Below are positions 21,101 to 33,520 of a stretch of 64,000 nucleotides of DNA, one piece after another. Source of the stretch: Jaapia argillacea MUCL 33604. Lineage: Eukaryota; Basidiomycota; Agaricomycetes; Jaapiales; Jaapiaceae. Each line of letters starts with the position of its first letter. Position 1 is the first letter of the stretch. The notes beneath the pieces are model-generated. The model saw nothing but the letters and a program-made list of their open reading frames with translations. It made no database searches and was not told where the DNA came from. Location of the stretch: contig KL197719.1 in assembly GCA_000697665.1 (NCBI GenBank), forward strand, positions 368,682 to 432,681, read 5' to 3'. The position numbers and the translations under genes are program-made.

Positions 21101-24100
21101 GAGCGTGAAAAGCGTGCTGCACCGCTCAGATCTTCAGTCGAGCCTCCGTCGAGGGCAGGAGCAACGAGAAGGAATTGGGCGCAGATGGATGAGAGAGATA
21201 CATCGAAGACCATGCGTTTTCCGGGATTTGACTGGGAGAAAGACGCCACGTAAGATGCCACTAGTGAATCGAGGTACAATTCTGGGTCAGGTTGCTAATT
21301 GAGGGACGAAGTAAGAAATCGTATGCGGAGGAAAGAGGGATGCGTACACTCTTCTGTGATTCATCTAAGAATGCGACTGCTACGGAAAGAACCATAGGGG
21401 TAAGGAACACGAAGATCTTTTCCTTGTTTTCCACATGGATCGTAGTTGAAGCGAGGTCATCACTAGGATGTAAACTTGACAGATGTTCGGCCAAAGCAAC
21501 TTCGTTGCGGCATGGAGGGCAGCTGCTTGGGAATGATGGGCATTGAAAAACTGGCCTATCCTGGAGTATAATGAGAACAGAGACGTTCCGGGTGCAGGCA
21601 CGACACACACTTTGGACAGATAAAAACAAGACTTCTCCCACCGAGAGGGCGATTTAAGGGAAGGAGATCTGAAATATTTGGATATCTTGCGGTAGACTCT
21701 TGCGGGAACGGTAGGCGAGTTTCCACCTGCTTGAAAAGTTGTCAATGACCGTATTCATGTGTAAACTGTCAAGCACACCATCGCCGCAGTCAGAAGCATC
21801 AGTGTCTGAGTGATCGGCATCATCGGTGAGGTCGGCATCGTCAGACTCATCACCGCTGGACATGCTCTGGTCTTCCCAGCATAAACGCGGATTCGGAGTT
21901 GTGGGTCGTGATTTTCTGTTGGGTAGCAGAATGTTAGTGTGTACCCGTCAGTAGGACCAATCCACATTACGCAAGGCGTGCATCCCGATCAGCTTCCGAG
22001 ATGATTTCGTCGCTGTCAGAGTCTGACAATACCCCGTCACGTATCAGCGGCGTTCCGCGGCTCGCCTGGGGTTGATGGTGTTGTACGGGTGGCATAGATG
22101 AGGTGGCTACTGTGTCTCGGGGAAGCCGTGGACGAGGCAAGTAGAGGCCGTTTTCCCGCAGACTACGCCCTGTCGACAGGAGTCAGATGTTGTATGATGA
22201 GTTCGATACGAATGAAAGATACCCGATATCAACTTCTCCAGAGACTCGGGCGGCGCGTCGAATAAAAAGGAGGCGCGACGCGTCAGGCTGTCTTGCGCCG
22301 CCACAAAGTCCTTCTGCCTACTGGCAGACTCTCGCCAACCAAGGGGAGAAGAGTACATATCGATACTACAATCCACAGTAAATGAAGCAGCTTCGAGCCA
22401 GGTCCTTGGTGCCGACCCTGATTCCTGGAGAGCCCGAACTGTGGCGCGAGGCAGACGAAAGCTAGTCATGCTTCGATGTCGACCAGTCGCGAGGTCATTA
22501 CTGTCCATGCGCAGGCCGCTAGGGAGATTGATATGCAAAGCAGCGTTGCCAGCAAGCCATGTCACATCAACGGAATGAACTGAAACCCTCACGAAAGTAA
22601 CTGCATGGGGTCAGTTGTTGCAGAAAAGGACAAAGTCCATAATGACTGACCGTCAGGGTCAAGAGGAACTGCGTACTCCGTTGCAGGTGTGTTGAAGGGA
22701 TCCCCAAAGTTGACGCCAAACGCTGAGCCCGCTGAAGAAAGAACGCGAGTGTCTGTCAAAGACAAAGCTCCTCGGACAGATCCCAGTTGGATCTCCCAAA
22801 TGCACAAGTACGTGGACGTTCGGGGTTGCGGGCCAAATAGCCGATTGGCCGCGATGTCGAGGCCTTGGAGGTCAGTCACGATGCAGATCCACTTTGAGCA
22901 GCTGGTGTACTTACCATCAATTACAAAGGTCTCTTTCGTACTGTGGTATCTGGGGGAACCAAAGAGAAGCTTCTCGGAGCAATCGGGCTCGATGAAACCC
23001 GTGATGGAACCAATATTAAGAGACATGTCTATGTGTAGGAAGCCGTCAGGTAAGGGTGAACTGCATCAAATGAACAATTACCCATGTAGTAGTCGTGTGA
23101 CCGGAGCTGTACCTGGAATCCTGGGATAGTGAGCATGACACAAGGTCCGACACCAACATCGTCGGAGTTGCTCGACTTGGATACGTCTCCATGCATTCCG
23201 GCCGGTAGCATGACCAGATTCTGGTCAAGATCCACTTGAAGCTCGACCTCCATAACGTTGGACTAATATGAAGGCATGGGTACATCTCCAGGCTGAAAGA
23301 GATCGATCGGCTTACCTTCCCTTTCCTGTAGCTCGCCTCCACGGGATCGCCTGCTGGTAAACCATTCTTTCGCTTCTCCAAGTATTCATACAGAGTCGAA
23401 AAGTGAGTGAAGGTTCCGAAATAGTTCTCTCGAAAAATCATGATCTGTCGAACTGTCCATCCGAAAGCCTTCCACACGACATCGCGGCCCTGCAGTCAAT
23501 AACCAGAAGTCAGTTACAATGACCCAGTCCAGCCGGGGACATTGGCATACCGTGAAATCTAGCTTCAGCTGCTCCACATTGTCGGGTCGAACTTCGGCAT
23601 AGTACATGTACGATCCGTCGAGGCGCATTTGACCGATCTGACCAAAGTCCGTTCTGTGGCGGGTTGCGTTTATCGAGTGTGTATTCCACTTCGGAAGGGT
23701 GAGGCTGAGCTTCGCGTGTGGGGCTTCTATGCAGAACGGCACTGTCGTAGACACTGGACGGAACTTGTTCGATAAGATCTCGACTCGAGTCTTCAGCGAA
23801 CTTCCTCGAAGCGTCAAGAGAGCTGCAAAAGTGGAAGTCAAGTCCGTCAGTAGTTGGTGCAAATAGCATTTGTGGCAACTTACCATTTTCTTCCCGGATG
23901 AGCGGCTTGTCGATAATATTCTGATCATTGACGTACAGGTTCAACTCGTATGCATGCATATCGAAGTCGACAACATACACCATGGGCATAAACCGATTGT
24001 AATCACTTGGAGGACCCGAACTCCAGTCCTTGCCCAAATCAGTGAACATATTGATGTGGTCTCGAATCAAGTACAGAGTTGGCTGGCGGAGTGAAACACC

Positions 24101-26350
24101 AATATTCCATTGTCGCTCCCCGTTCCATTTCAGAGACGAGGGAAATTCGCAACGAATCTGGAAAACGAGTCAGCACCGTGGAAACATCGATGGAGCCATT
24201 TGACTAACGCGGCAGGACTCTGTTGTCAGAAGTCGGATGTCATTCAGACTGGAGGTCACAGAAGCCGCATCGAGGTGGACCTCAAGTTGCGGCTCATATC
24301 CATCTTCACCAATGACCATGGGCAAGATGTAGTTGATGGTCGACCCATCACTGGCCTTGACGTGGATATAACCTGGTTCTCGCTTCCGCGGCCTTGGAAC
24401 GTCAGATTGACCATCCCATTGCCAATTCTGCGGGATTGTATGAGGGGACACCTTCTAATGGTGATGAGTGTCAACGAACCCACCTTAGAAGCCTCCCTAA
24501 AGGGTATATGCAAAGTTGTCCCGTCTCGGAGCTCCACGAATACCTTCAACGATGTCCAAGTTCGAGTATCACCCGGTTTTAGGCGTGGCGTTGGGGTTGA
24601 ATCCAAGTACGAAGGTGGAAAGAAGACCTTCTGCAACTCGGCTCTACAATACGAGATGACGCTCAGAACTTCGTGCAAATCAATGTCCAACAGAGGACAT
24701 ACCGTTGACGGTCAGCCCAAGGTCCATAGCGAATGAAGCCAGAGTGAATGACAAGATCCACGCCCCATTCCGGAGGGAAGTCACCATTACCGATGTCAAA
24801 CGATTCTAAAACCTCAGCACCCCGATGGCCGTGTTCAGTCGGGACTTGGCCAACAACATCTGTATAGTAAATGAGTTCCAAATCTGGTGCCTCCAGGATC
24901 TTGTGTTCGGCAGCGTATTCAAGAGAAAGGAAATCTGGTCCTATCGGAGTCTCTTCGTCGAGACTCTTGGCTCGCTTCCTACCCCACGAGAACGTATGGG
25001 GGTGATGCCGAGTGTCGGCTGGGTGATACAAACCAGACAGCCAGGGATAGAGGCGGAGATTCCTCCAAACTTTGGCGAACAAGGGACGAACTAAATACGA
25101 CATCCCGCGGAGTCGGGCCAAGCTGAGGTAGTGAATTAGTGAGTTAACGAGGTAGTTGCAGTCGGAGGTGACTTACCGAGATTGCGACTGTTTGATCTGC
25201 TCAGAGATCTTCTCACCAGCTTCTGGCATTGGTTCCTGGTAATCTGGGTTATCCACGTATTGGAGGACGGCATTCTTGAACTTCAAGTTCAGGATTTGCT
25301 TGTATAGGTCGCACTTAGACCTAGACTACTCTTCACTTCAAACAGGGTCAGGACTACAGAACAGCTTGAAATACGTACTGGAACAATTCCAAAGGTCCCT
25401 TCCGCCTGTCGGAAATCTGCTACAAGCAGAGTGGGGGTCGACTGGTTCCCAATGATGATGGCTGCTTTCGTAACTTCGATACCAATTGGTAAAAGGTCCT
25501 TGGGATCGAGAGTGGGTAATTGGTCCTTTATCCATCCATACGCCCGTTGCACAAACCGAGGAGGTCGAATAGATGAAGCAAAGAGTGAAGCCGGAGGGTA
25601 TATGTGTGTGGCTAGCAGAAAGCGCGATATGAATCAACATGACCTTTCCACGATATAAATTTGGAACTTACTAGAAGCCGGCTGAGGAGATTTACTGAAA
25701 ATATGGCGCAAGGGAGCGTATCGGTCTTCAACACTATAGCGGGGTTGTGGAGTATCGGGAGTTTGCACGCCGCTTGCTCGCATTTGGGAAAGAATGTTGT
25801 CATATGCTGGTGTTCTATTGTACATGAACCACTCGAGACCTTGAACTGAGATGTGAACCCGACAATTTAGAGGCCACGAGGAGGGTTTATCTGGAGCAAA
25901 GGTCGATACAACGTTGAGCCGTTCCGTTCATAAGGCCACGAAGATGATCAGTCGACGCACAGATGAAGTCTCCGGCACCTAAACGTGCGTGACTGAGGTC
26001 CTCTTCGTTGGCAGGTCCGCGAATCCAATACCTCCAACTAATTTGGCCCTTGACGATCTTGATGGTCTGGTTGCTTGAATAGTACCGGAAATCTTTCAGT
26101 AATATCCTGCCGGCCAACAAGGAGAAATGTATAGAGCCTAAAGGCATTACAACCAGTTCAAACTGTGTTCCTCGGGCGAAGGTGTGGACATACCAAACTC
26201 AATCCATGTGTTTGAAGCTCCTTGGCTCCATAATGCTACCTTGATAAGGATTCCGAAACCAAACGCGAGGAATCGATTCCAGTAAAAGAGGTAGAGAACA
26301 AGCCCGACAACCACAGATATGCATGCTGCAAGTAGTACGCCGTTGACCAT
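15193..26350 (-). CDS. CSF1: Csf1/BLTP1 bridge-like lipid transfer protein
   Basis: A giant gene of roughly 3,000 codons spread over many exons. The start MVNGVLLAACISVVVGLVLY (26350) is a single N-terminal membrane anchor, as in yeast Csf1 and animal Tweek/KIAA1109. It continues IHFSLLAGRILLKDFRYYSS, then IKIVKGQISWRYWIRG and RVHISVQGLEWFMYNRTPAY, the conserved chorein-like entry of the family, through repeated beta-rich segments. The C-terminus keeps HPFFMKKAGFNLEDSLPQYV and PLEEIMKALLELY, with the stop at 15193. These proteins form long hydrophobic grooves moving phospholipids at membrane contact sites, for example for GPI-anchor synthesis and cold adaptation in yeast. All exons I checked (five near the 5' end, five near the 3' end) join in frame; the internal exon set is approximate. 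Divergent from the NDUFAF8-like gene. Confidence 0.92.
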
Positions 26351-26646
26351 CTCGTTACGCTGCTGCTCCGGGGGTCAATCACGATATCCTGCCCAAGGCG
26401 ACAGCACGATGTGCGCTGAGCGGTAGACGGACTTCACAGACAAAGGCGCGTCCAGAGACGGCTCTGTCGTACGATTTCGACAGTCAGATACTGCAGGAGT
26501 CCGTGAAATATGTGGTCAAGGTGGAACCAGGAGGAAGATGTCCCAACGCGGATATGTTTTTCCCACCCGCCACGCGACCGTCTCCTCCCTCGAATGCAAA
26601 GTCTCGTCTCAACATCCCCCTGCCTTCTGCCATTGCGACCATCGAG

Positions 26647-26907
26647 ATGACCTTGAAAACGGTAGCCACGCAAAAAACAAGCCCTCTTCGACGCTTTGCA
26701 CTGCACTCGACCACGACTTGTGCCCCGCAAGCGGAAGTCTATGGGAAATGTATCCTGGCAACTTATACCGATGTGAGCAAGGATGCTTGTAAAGAAGAGT
26801 TTGCAAAGTTCGGTGCTTGCTTGCGGGAAGCGGTAAGCATTTACCCCTCGGTCCTCCAGTATTGATCTTGATCCTAATCGTCCTGCCAGATGAAACGCAA
26901 GTGGTAA
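26647..26907 (+). CDS. Twin-Cx9C protein, NDUFAF8-like complex I assembly factor
   Basis: Two exons, 26647-26832 and 26890-26907, give an 80-residue class protein starting MTLKTVATQKTSPLRRFALH. It has a twin Cx9C motif: CAPQAEVYGKC and CKEEFAKFGAC, followed by LREA|MKRKW and TAA. Twin Cx9C proteins are imported into the mitochondrial intermembrane space and oxidised by Mia40; the spacing and the short basic end resemble animal NDUFAF8 (C17orf89), which supports NDUFAF5 in complex I assembly. The terminal exon is only 18 nt including the stop. An in-frame Met at 26503 would add 48 residues without family resemblance, so I chose 26647. Confidence 0.75.
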
Positions 26908-27007
26908 AGGTCCGTCTCTCTCCGTTTGCTCGACTAGCCAGAGATATTCATAATGTGTCTAAGATACCACAGTCCACAGAATGTCCAGACAGTACTATGT
27001 ACGCCAC

Positions 27008-28066
27008 TCATCCACCGTCGTCGAGATCCAATGCCCCGGGCACTCTACCCCCACCAGTACCACTCACGCCTCCCGCTGCACCCTGCGGCCGATCATTATT
27101 AGTTCTGTCTGCCCTTGTCCTGAGTTCGCGTCTTGCTCGCAACAGCATCCGAAGGCCCGCTGGCAACGCACGTGTTGCCCCCGTCGTGTTTGGTAGAGGA
27201 ATCCCCGTCTCCGCTATCACCGGTGGAGTAGGAAGTGGTGCAGGAGTGCGGATCCGGCTGAGGATGAGTGAGAGTCGAAGGTCGAAGATGTATGGTGACT
27301 CCGTTATGGGTGGGGATTTAGAATTCTGAGGGGAGTCCTCGGAGTGGCTGTCTGGGTCTTCGTTGGTCGGCAATGGCGAGTACGTTGATGTAAATCTTGA
27401 TAAAGAGGGGAAGAAGGATCCTGAAGTGGGTATTTTTGGGAGTAAGGGGTCTGGGGTATCCGTTGATGATGCCTCACTGAGAGACGTCTCGTATGCGATG
27501 GTCGTGAGGACCATTTGGAGGAGGATAATAAACAAGTCGAGGAATAGTAGCTGTCCTTTCGATGGCCTATATGCTGAAATCCGAGCACGGTTGAGACCAC
27601 TCTGATATATTTGATGCTAGGGGAAGAAGGACGTACACATGCCAACGAAATCCAGGATGACACCTCTGCCCTCAGGTGCCCCTTCCGTCGCGTGTGACCA
27701 CAACGCCCCAGCGTTGAAGAACACGATGAGGAAGAACCAGAAGCGTAACGACCTCTTCGGATCAAGAAGCCTCGGTCTTGAGAATTGGAACTGCGTGGTG
27801 ACTCGGCATAGGAGCGCCCATATGCGGGGAGAGAGGAAGAATGACAAGGTATGGAGGTGATAGAGGAGGGTGTCCAGCTAAGCCAAGGTTCAATGTGTGA
27901 TCAACAACCGAAGAATGGCATGGCAAATGCTTACTGATTGAATAATGTGCTGCCGTTGAGCATGGTGTCGAATCTGCATGAAGGGGTCCTGGTCCAGCAA
28001 TCTCCCGGCGTGATCGAGCAGCGTGACAGAGCTGTTATTTGCTGGTGTTTGTACCTCAGAAAACAT
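27008..28066 (-). CDS. DUF1746 membrane protein (possible Dsc4-type subunit)
   Basis: MFSEVQTPANNSS (start 28066-28064) leads to IRHHAQRQHIIQS, which joins across an intron to LDTLLYHLHTLSFFLSPRIW, the defining opening of fungal DUF1746. The following DPKRSLRFWFFLIVFFNAGA and ILDFVGM|SYRPSKGQLLFL|DLFIILLQMVLTT give three to four membrane spans; the intron after FVGM uses donor GTACGT and acceptor TTTCAG. The C-terminal third is Ser/Pro/Thr-rich, then basic. In fission yeast a DUF1746 protein is, to my recollection, a subunit of the Golgi Dsc E3 ligase that activates sterol-responsive factors; that role is inference here. Convergent with the NDUFAF8-like gene, about 100 bases apart. Confidence 0.75.
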
Positions 28067-28312
28067 AAGCACCCCTCATTGTGCGTATCTAAAGTATGGC
28101 GAACTCTGATCCGCAATATGGTAGACATCGAGACTTCACTGACCACCCGGTCACCAGAGCTTACAAGCTAGCAAGTAGATAGAGGAATTACATTACATGC
28201 TATACCTGAACAACAGCTACCTATAAAGCTCAAGCTACAACGTCAATGATGAGGTCCATGAAATGACAAAAACAAGACAGACACGAGCCACAACATAAAT
28301 CGTACAACCTCC

Positions 28313-29540
28313 TCATGTAAACGGCACCCTCCTATCCCAGGCGGTATGGACGCCCTTGCCGCGCATTGGTTCGTACGCAGGCGGCGTGTCTAATCCGCGC
28401 GTGCTTGGCGCTGCAATGATTGCGCCAGGAGACATGAGGTTCACTGGGGTGGAAGGCGAGTATATGCCTTCTGAAGCAGGCGAATCACCACCAGTGGTTC
28501 CAGCCCCTTCATTTAGCCGCTCCACAGCTTTTAGCCTCTCCTTCTCGTCCTGAATCAGATGCTCATGTGTCCATGTTCCACCTCCGTAACCTTCCTCGAC
28601 ACCATCGTCCACGTGCCGGGAACTCGAAGGAATGATAGGTATGGCTTGTGGCTCAGAGACAAACTGATGGCTGAATTGCTCGGGAGGGGTGAAGGGCTGC
28701 GGTAGGTAGGCGCCGTCGATACTGCTGAGACTAGCATATCGACTTTGTCGAGGGTTAGATAGGAGTGGGACATCGCTATTTCGATTGATGATACCACGGG
28801 AGGTACGAGATATTCGTTTTTCTCGTTTCAGTTGATTGAGGTACCAGGTAGCAACGAGGGCACCATCTGGACATCATTCAGACGCGATTGCTCCAGTGTA
28901 GTGAATCTCACCGACATAATTCAACCAACAGAACAAATGCTGCCACTCCTGCGTAAATGCCGGGCGCAACTTTGATCAAGCTGGGGCAGGGGTCGGGAAC
29001 GGAGGCGTCAGGGGCGTTCGGATCTTGAGAAAACTGATCACAGGCGCGAGTGAGATCGGCGGGTGACGCATGATTGACCATCCATAAGAAGAACGACGCG
29101 ATCATGATGTTTATAACACAGTGGCCGTAGAGAATGTAGGTATAAATGGCCACGAATATCTGTTGACGGACGATTGCGCCTACCAATCTAATCCATGAGG
29201 TTGTATTCGATGTTTCGTGCTCTTTTGACTATGTGGAGACTCACCCGATTATGGAGGAGACACAAAGGAATGACTCCACTAAACCTGCCAGAATGAAAGC
29301 ACCCCTGGTCGAAGTTGAGATATCGTGGTTGGCTGAGAAAGATTAGTTCCCACTTCATCGGCAAAATCAGCTGGTGGAATGCTTACTGGCGTCCTCATAC
29401 CAGATGGTGATTGACATCGTCCCCGCCAATAAGAGACCAAGAATGGACATAATAATGACCCCGAGCCGGACAGGCAAACAGTAGCAGAAGTGGTTTTGGT
29501 TCAGGATGTTATGGGTGGCATGCCTGATATTGAAAGCCAT
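28313..29540 (-). CDS. Four-TM membrane protein with cytosolic tail, unknown function
   Basis: The start MAFNIRHATHNILNQNHFCY (29540-29538) is followed by four hydrophobic spans: LGVIIMSILGLLLAGTMSIT, GAFILAGLVESFLCVSSIIG, IYTYILYGHCVINIMIASFF and a span ending AFVLLVELYGALVATWYL. The loop between spans 3 and 4 contains two cysteines (RACDQF, VPDPCPSL) that could pair. The tail (NQLKREKRISRTSRG onward) is long, Ser/Pro-rich and probably cytosolic, ending WDRRVPFT. The topology resembles MARVEL/tetraspan proteins seen in many mushroom genomes, but I cannot assign a family. Four introns with good GT-AG sites are needed. Confidence 0.7.
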
Positions 29541-30202
29541 GGTTATCTTGGCCAACAATCGCCTCCCTACTCAAAGGGCGGAGAGACGACAGCGAAATGG
29601 AGGGAAGACCTTGTAGGACCGCATTAAGCGCACGCGAGCTGTAGAGTTGCACTCTTTCTGTGCCTCGCCTAAGCAGGCTGTGTGGGAGCTGTGCACTTTG
29701 ATGCAATAGTGAACGAAGTCGCATGCATTTGGCAGTATATCACCTCATGCACAGGATAGTAGTATGAAACTGTCAAGGCATTTGCGAATCCAGACAGAGT
29801 TTGGCCAGGGACGCCCGTGATTTCGACTGAGAGATGCTACAAGTTCATAGCGCCTATCAAAGGCAATCCCGATTCAGTCAAAGACATAGAATACATCCGA
29901 GAGTTTAGCAGAGCAAATCAAGCGTAGATATCTGGTCATGGAGGGAGGGACGTAATAAAATTACAGGCTAGTCGTCCAGCAGCTTTGAACGAGAACGACA
30001 TCTTCCCAGCTGTCTCAACGACGGTTTCGGGAGTGGCAAATGCAGAACAAGGGAGCTCGAGATGTGGGTCAGTTAGGCCTGGACCCACAAATGCAAGCAA
30101 GCTGCAACAGATCATGTCCATGATCTTCTTGTGCTTCTCATTGCACTCGTCCTCCTCACGTCTCTTTTCTGAGTCTCCAGAATCGCGATATATCTGTTAA
30201 AA
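29541..30202. other. Divergent intergenic region, four-TM gene / HDAC
   Basis: No gene is supported in this stretch between two divergently read genes. The short open frames on both strands have no family resemblance. It must hold both promoters; I see no clear TATA or known operator. Confidence 0.5.
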
Positions 30203-33200
30203 ATGCAAGCCAGCGGAGCAGACGGAGTTGTAGACGGGGATGCCATGTCTGTCGATGACCCTGCGGTCGACAATGCCGGCACCCAACGATTTCGAAACCG
30301 TCCTGGTTCATCTCGCTCTTCTGCCGCCTCTCCGCGACCCATGGCACCCAAATTTACCGTTGGAGTGGTTTATTCTCCGGACATGATGTACCACAGTCCA
30401 AGCCACGCTTATGCCTCCGAAGACGATCATCCCGAACGTCCGGAGCGTATCGCACGAATCTTCGAGGCCATCAAGCAAGCACAGTTACTCCCGAAGATGA
30501 AAACTATTGCAATTCGCAAGGTTAAACAGGAAGAAGCTCTCCTAGTTCATAGCAGAGACCACTGGGATAAAGTGCTTTCTATCGCCTGTGAGTGAGATCC
30601 ACCTTGAAGGACTAAGGTGGTCGAGTGATATGTTGAAGTTACCAGCTGACTACTACATTCACAACTCGTAATCGTTACGTTCTCTAGTAATGACCCCACA
30701 AGATATTGCCGATTCTCAGGCATTCTACGAGGGTTTATCTCTATACGTTCATCCTTATACGCCACTTTCAGCCACCCTGAGTTGCGGAGGCGTCATTGAA
30801 GCCTCCTTGGCAGTAGCTCGTGGTGAATTGAAAAAGACCTTTGCCATTGTTCGTCCTCCAGGACATCACGCAGAGCCAGACGAACACATGGGGTTTTGCT
30901 TCTTCAACAATGTGGCCGTCGCAGCCAGGGTAGTACAACAGACGACGCCCATCAAGAAGATTCTCATCTTGGATTGGTATTCTGAAGATTTATCTTTTGC
31001 GCTACCAATGGACTGATACTTGAATTCAGGGATGTACATCACGGTAAGCTTGTAACACGAGCACGACAGCAATTTGGTTTATATTTGAGAAGGCAACGGG
31101 ACACAAAAGGCTTTCCTAGACGACCCTTCCGTTCTGTACATGTCTCTACACCGCTACGAGGGTGGTGCCTTCTACCCCTGCGGCCCATTCGGAAGCTTAG
31201 ACTCGTGTGGTGAAGGTGACGGGATCGGCTAGTGGGTATTCTACATTCTATCCTTGTTCTCCCTCCTCATCGCAAGTAGCTCTGTGAATGTTCCTTGGCC
31301 TGAAGCTGGGATGCGAGATGCAGACTACCTGCACGCTTTTCATAAGGTCATCATGCCAATCGCCATGGAGTTTGCTCCTGAACTTGTCATTAGTATGTGT
31401 GAAATCAACTCATTCTCATCTTAAAATTTCACCATTTCCTTACCTAGTTTCTGCTGGTTTTGACGCCGCTGAGGGAGATACGCTGGGCGGATGTCATGTC
31501 ACTCCAGCGGGGTATTGGCACATGACACACATGCTTTCTGGTTTGGCCGGTGGTCGACTTGTCGTTGCACTTGAGGTTGACAAGCTGATTTCTTTATTTT
31601 CTCCCTTTGCTGATTCATTTGGGGAGTTTAGGGTGGTTACAACCTCGACTCGATTTCGAATTCCGCGTTAGCTGTCACCAGGATGATTCTTGGGGAAGAA
31701 CCTCCAGAGCTTGGTTCAATGGTTGCTTCGGAGAGTGCGACGGAAACGGTGTGGCAGGTAGCTCGACAGCAGAGCAAATACTGGAAGAGCGTTGAACCGA
31801 AAGCTGCTGAACCTCGAGAAGGTATTTGGGCCGCCTTACCTTTCCGTTTTCATATTTCTCTAATTATCCCTGTTATAGAATTGGAACCCTTGTGTTTCTC
31901 CATCCCAGGTAGGCGTCGTCAGTGGATGTCGCTTCGCTTCGCACTTAGACAGAACTATGACTCTAGAGCTGCTCAAAGCACATCGTCGAGAAAACTTGTT
32001 CCGAACGCATGGAATGCTTGAGATTCCCTTGGTGACGCAGGAGCTTGTGGACCGCTTAGGGAGCCAGATAATGTCCACGTGAGTCTCTTCTCTCGCTCTA
32101 ACGTTCCCAGTTGATGGTTTCTACAGCACGGACATTATGGACAACGAAACTATGGTAGTTTTTGCTCACGAATTGTATGTCCTATCCTCTCTTCTACGTT
32201 GGACATTTGACCATATCCTCTGTGAAGTGGTAATATTCGAGCAGAAATAGAGAACACGGACACTTGCAACCTGAACACGGAATTCTCTTACATGGTTTGT
32301 CGCATAGTTTTCGTACTTTGGTTGCAACTCAATCGTGCTTCTGCTTCACAGGTCGATTGTTCGAAAGAGCTGAACGCGTGGATTAAGAGCGAGAAGTACT
32401 CTTTGCTCGATGTCAACCTTCTGCCGAAGCCTCACCAAGCAGCCGAGAGGGTATATCTCATGACACTTTCAGAATTGACCTGCAAGAGCTTAGTCTATTG
32501 ATCATAGCAACGGAGGAGCGTCGATGAGTTGGGGAGAGATCTGATGACCTACCTATGGGATAACTACATTTCGTAAGCGACGTCCCTTCGTTACTTCAGG
32601 ACGTGGTCTAATTCTCAATGTTACAGGTTATCCAACGCCAAGCGAGTAGTTCTGATAGGTCAAGGACCCGGATGTTCAGCCATGATGGAGCTGATGCAAC
32701 AACGATGTAAGCCTTGGGTTCTGATTGTGTTGGTTCATGGGTCTGAACTCCGCTGGCTTAGCCACGCGGATAATGAAAGTGGTGCCCCTTGTTGTCCAAG
32801 TTGTCGGCCATGGAAAGATTCCGGCTACCCTTCGAGAACCAGAGGACTTGCGTAAATGGTACTACAAGGTGAGATGAGATGTCAATTCGGGCTATCCGGG
32901 ACCACGCTGATAACGAACTTGCAGCATTCATTGGTATTCATACCCAAGACACATCCTATGCTCGCGGAGGGCAAAACCCTCTTGAAACGACATGGAGCCA
33001 TTCATACCCTGAGTTCGTCTGCGTTATTACATATCGATCGTTCATATCACTGAGATTGTCCCCTTTTTAGCGGAAACGAAATCAGTCAAGTTGATGATGG
33101 AGGCTGTGCCCGTCATCCAATCAGTCGTGAAACAGCGACTGGACTCACTGCCACTCCGTAATTCCACCGCAAACCATATCAATAATACCATCAACCCCAC

Positions 33201-33213
33201 CGTGATCACTTGA
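30203..33213 (+). CDS. HDA1: Class II histone deacetylase, Hda1/Clr3 type with Arb2 tail
   Basis: A zinc-dependent deacetylase acting on histone H3 in heterochromatin and gene repression. Start [19 protein letters not shown] (30203). The catalytic domain is visible in order: [106 protein letters not shown] (catalytic Tyr). After the domain come [40 protein letters not shown] and [13 protein letters not shown], the Arb2-like region found in fungal Hda1 proteins. The end is INPTVIT, TGA 33211-33213. The model needs at least eleven short introns; the HxxH join across the intron after LDW is exact. Convergence with the fission yeast Clr3 domain order supports the call. Confidence 0.92.
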
Positions 33214-33520
33214 TCTTACTTATCCCCATCTTCGTTATCACGCTTTCTAAACTGCTGTCGCATTATATCTCGTGTAGATGTACTATCTATGTCTCCGTAC
33301 ATTGGTCCATTCACACCATCGGCCGCGCCTTTGGTTCTGTGCTTTCGTCTCTGACCCGAGTAAATCTTCGCCCACCGAAGCTATGACTGTTTTCAAGAGG
33401 GACACATGACGAGATAAACGGGATGATCGACCCGGACCCTAACCTACGTCACCTGCACCAAGCACGTGATCTTTGATCTTTGTCACGCCGTCCACGTGAG
33501 TCACCCTGGTCAGCGCTACG

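Noticed and set aside
26503-26646. In-frame upstream Met of the NDUFAF8-like gene
   Set aside because: The extra residues have no family similarity and the later Met fits the short size of the family.
27600-27665. Frame break in the DUF1746 gene after FVGM
   Set aside because: Donor GTACGT and the more distant acceptor TTTCAG give a 63-nt intron and restore SYRPSKGQLLFL.
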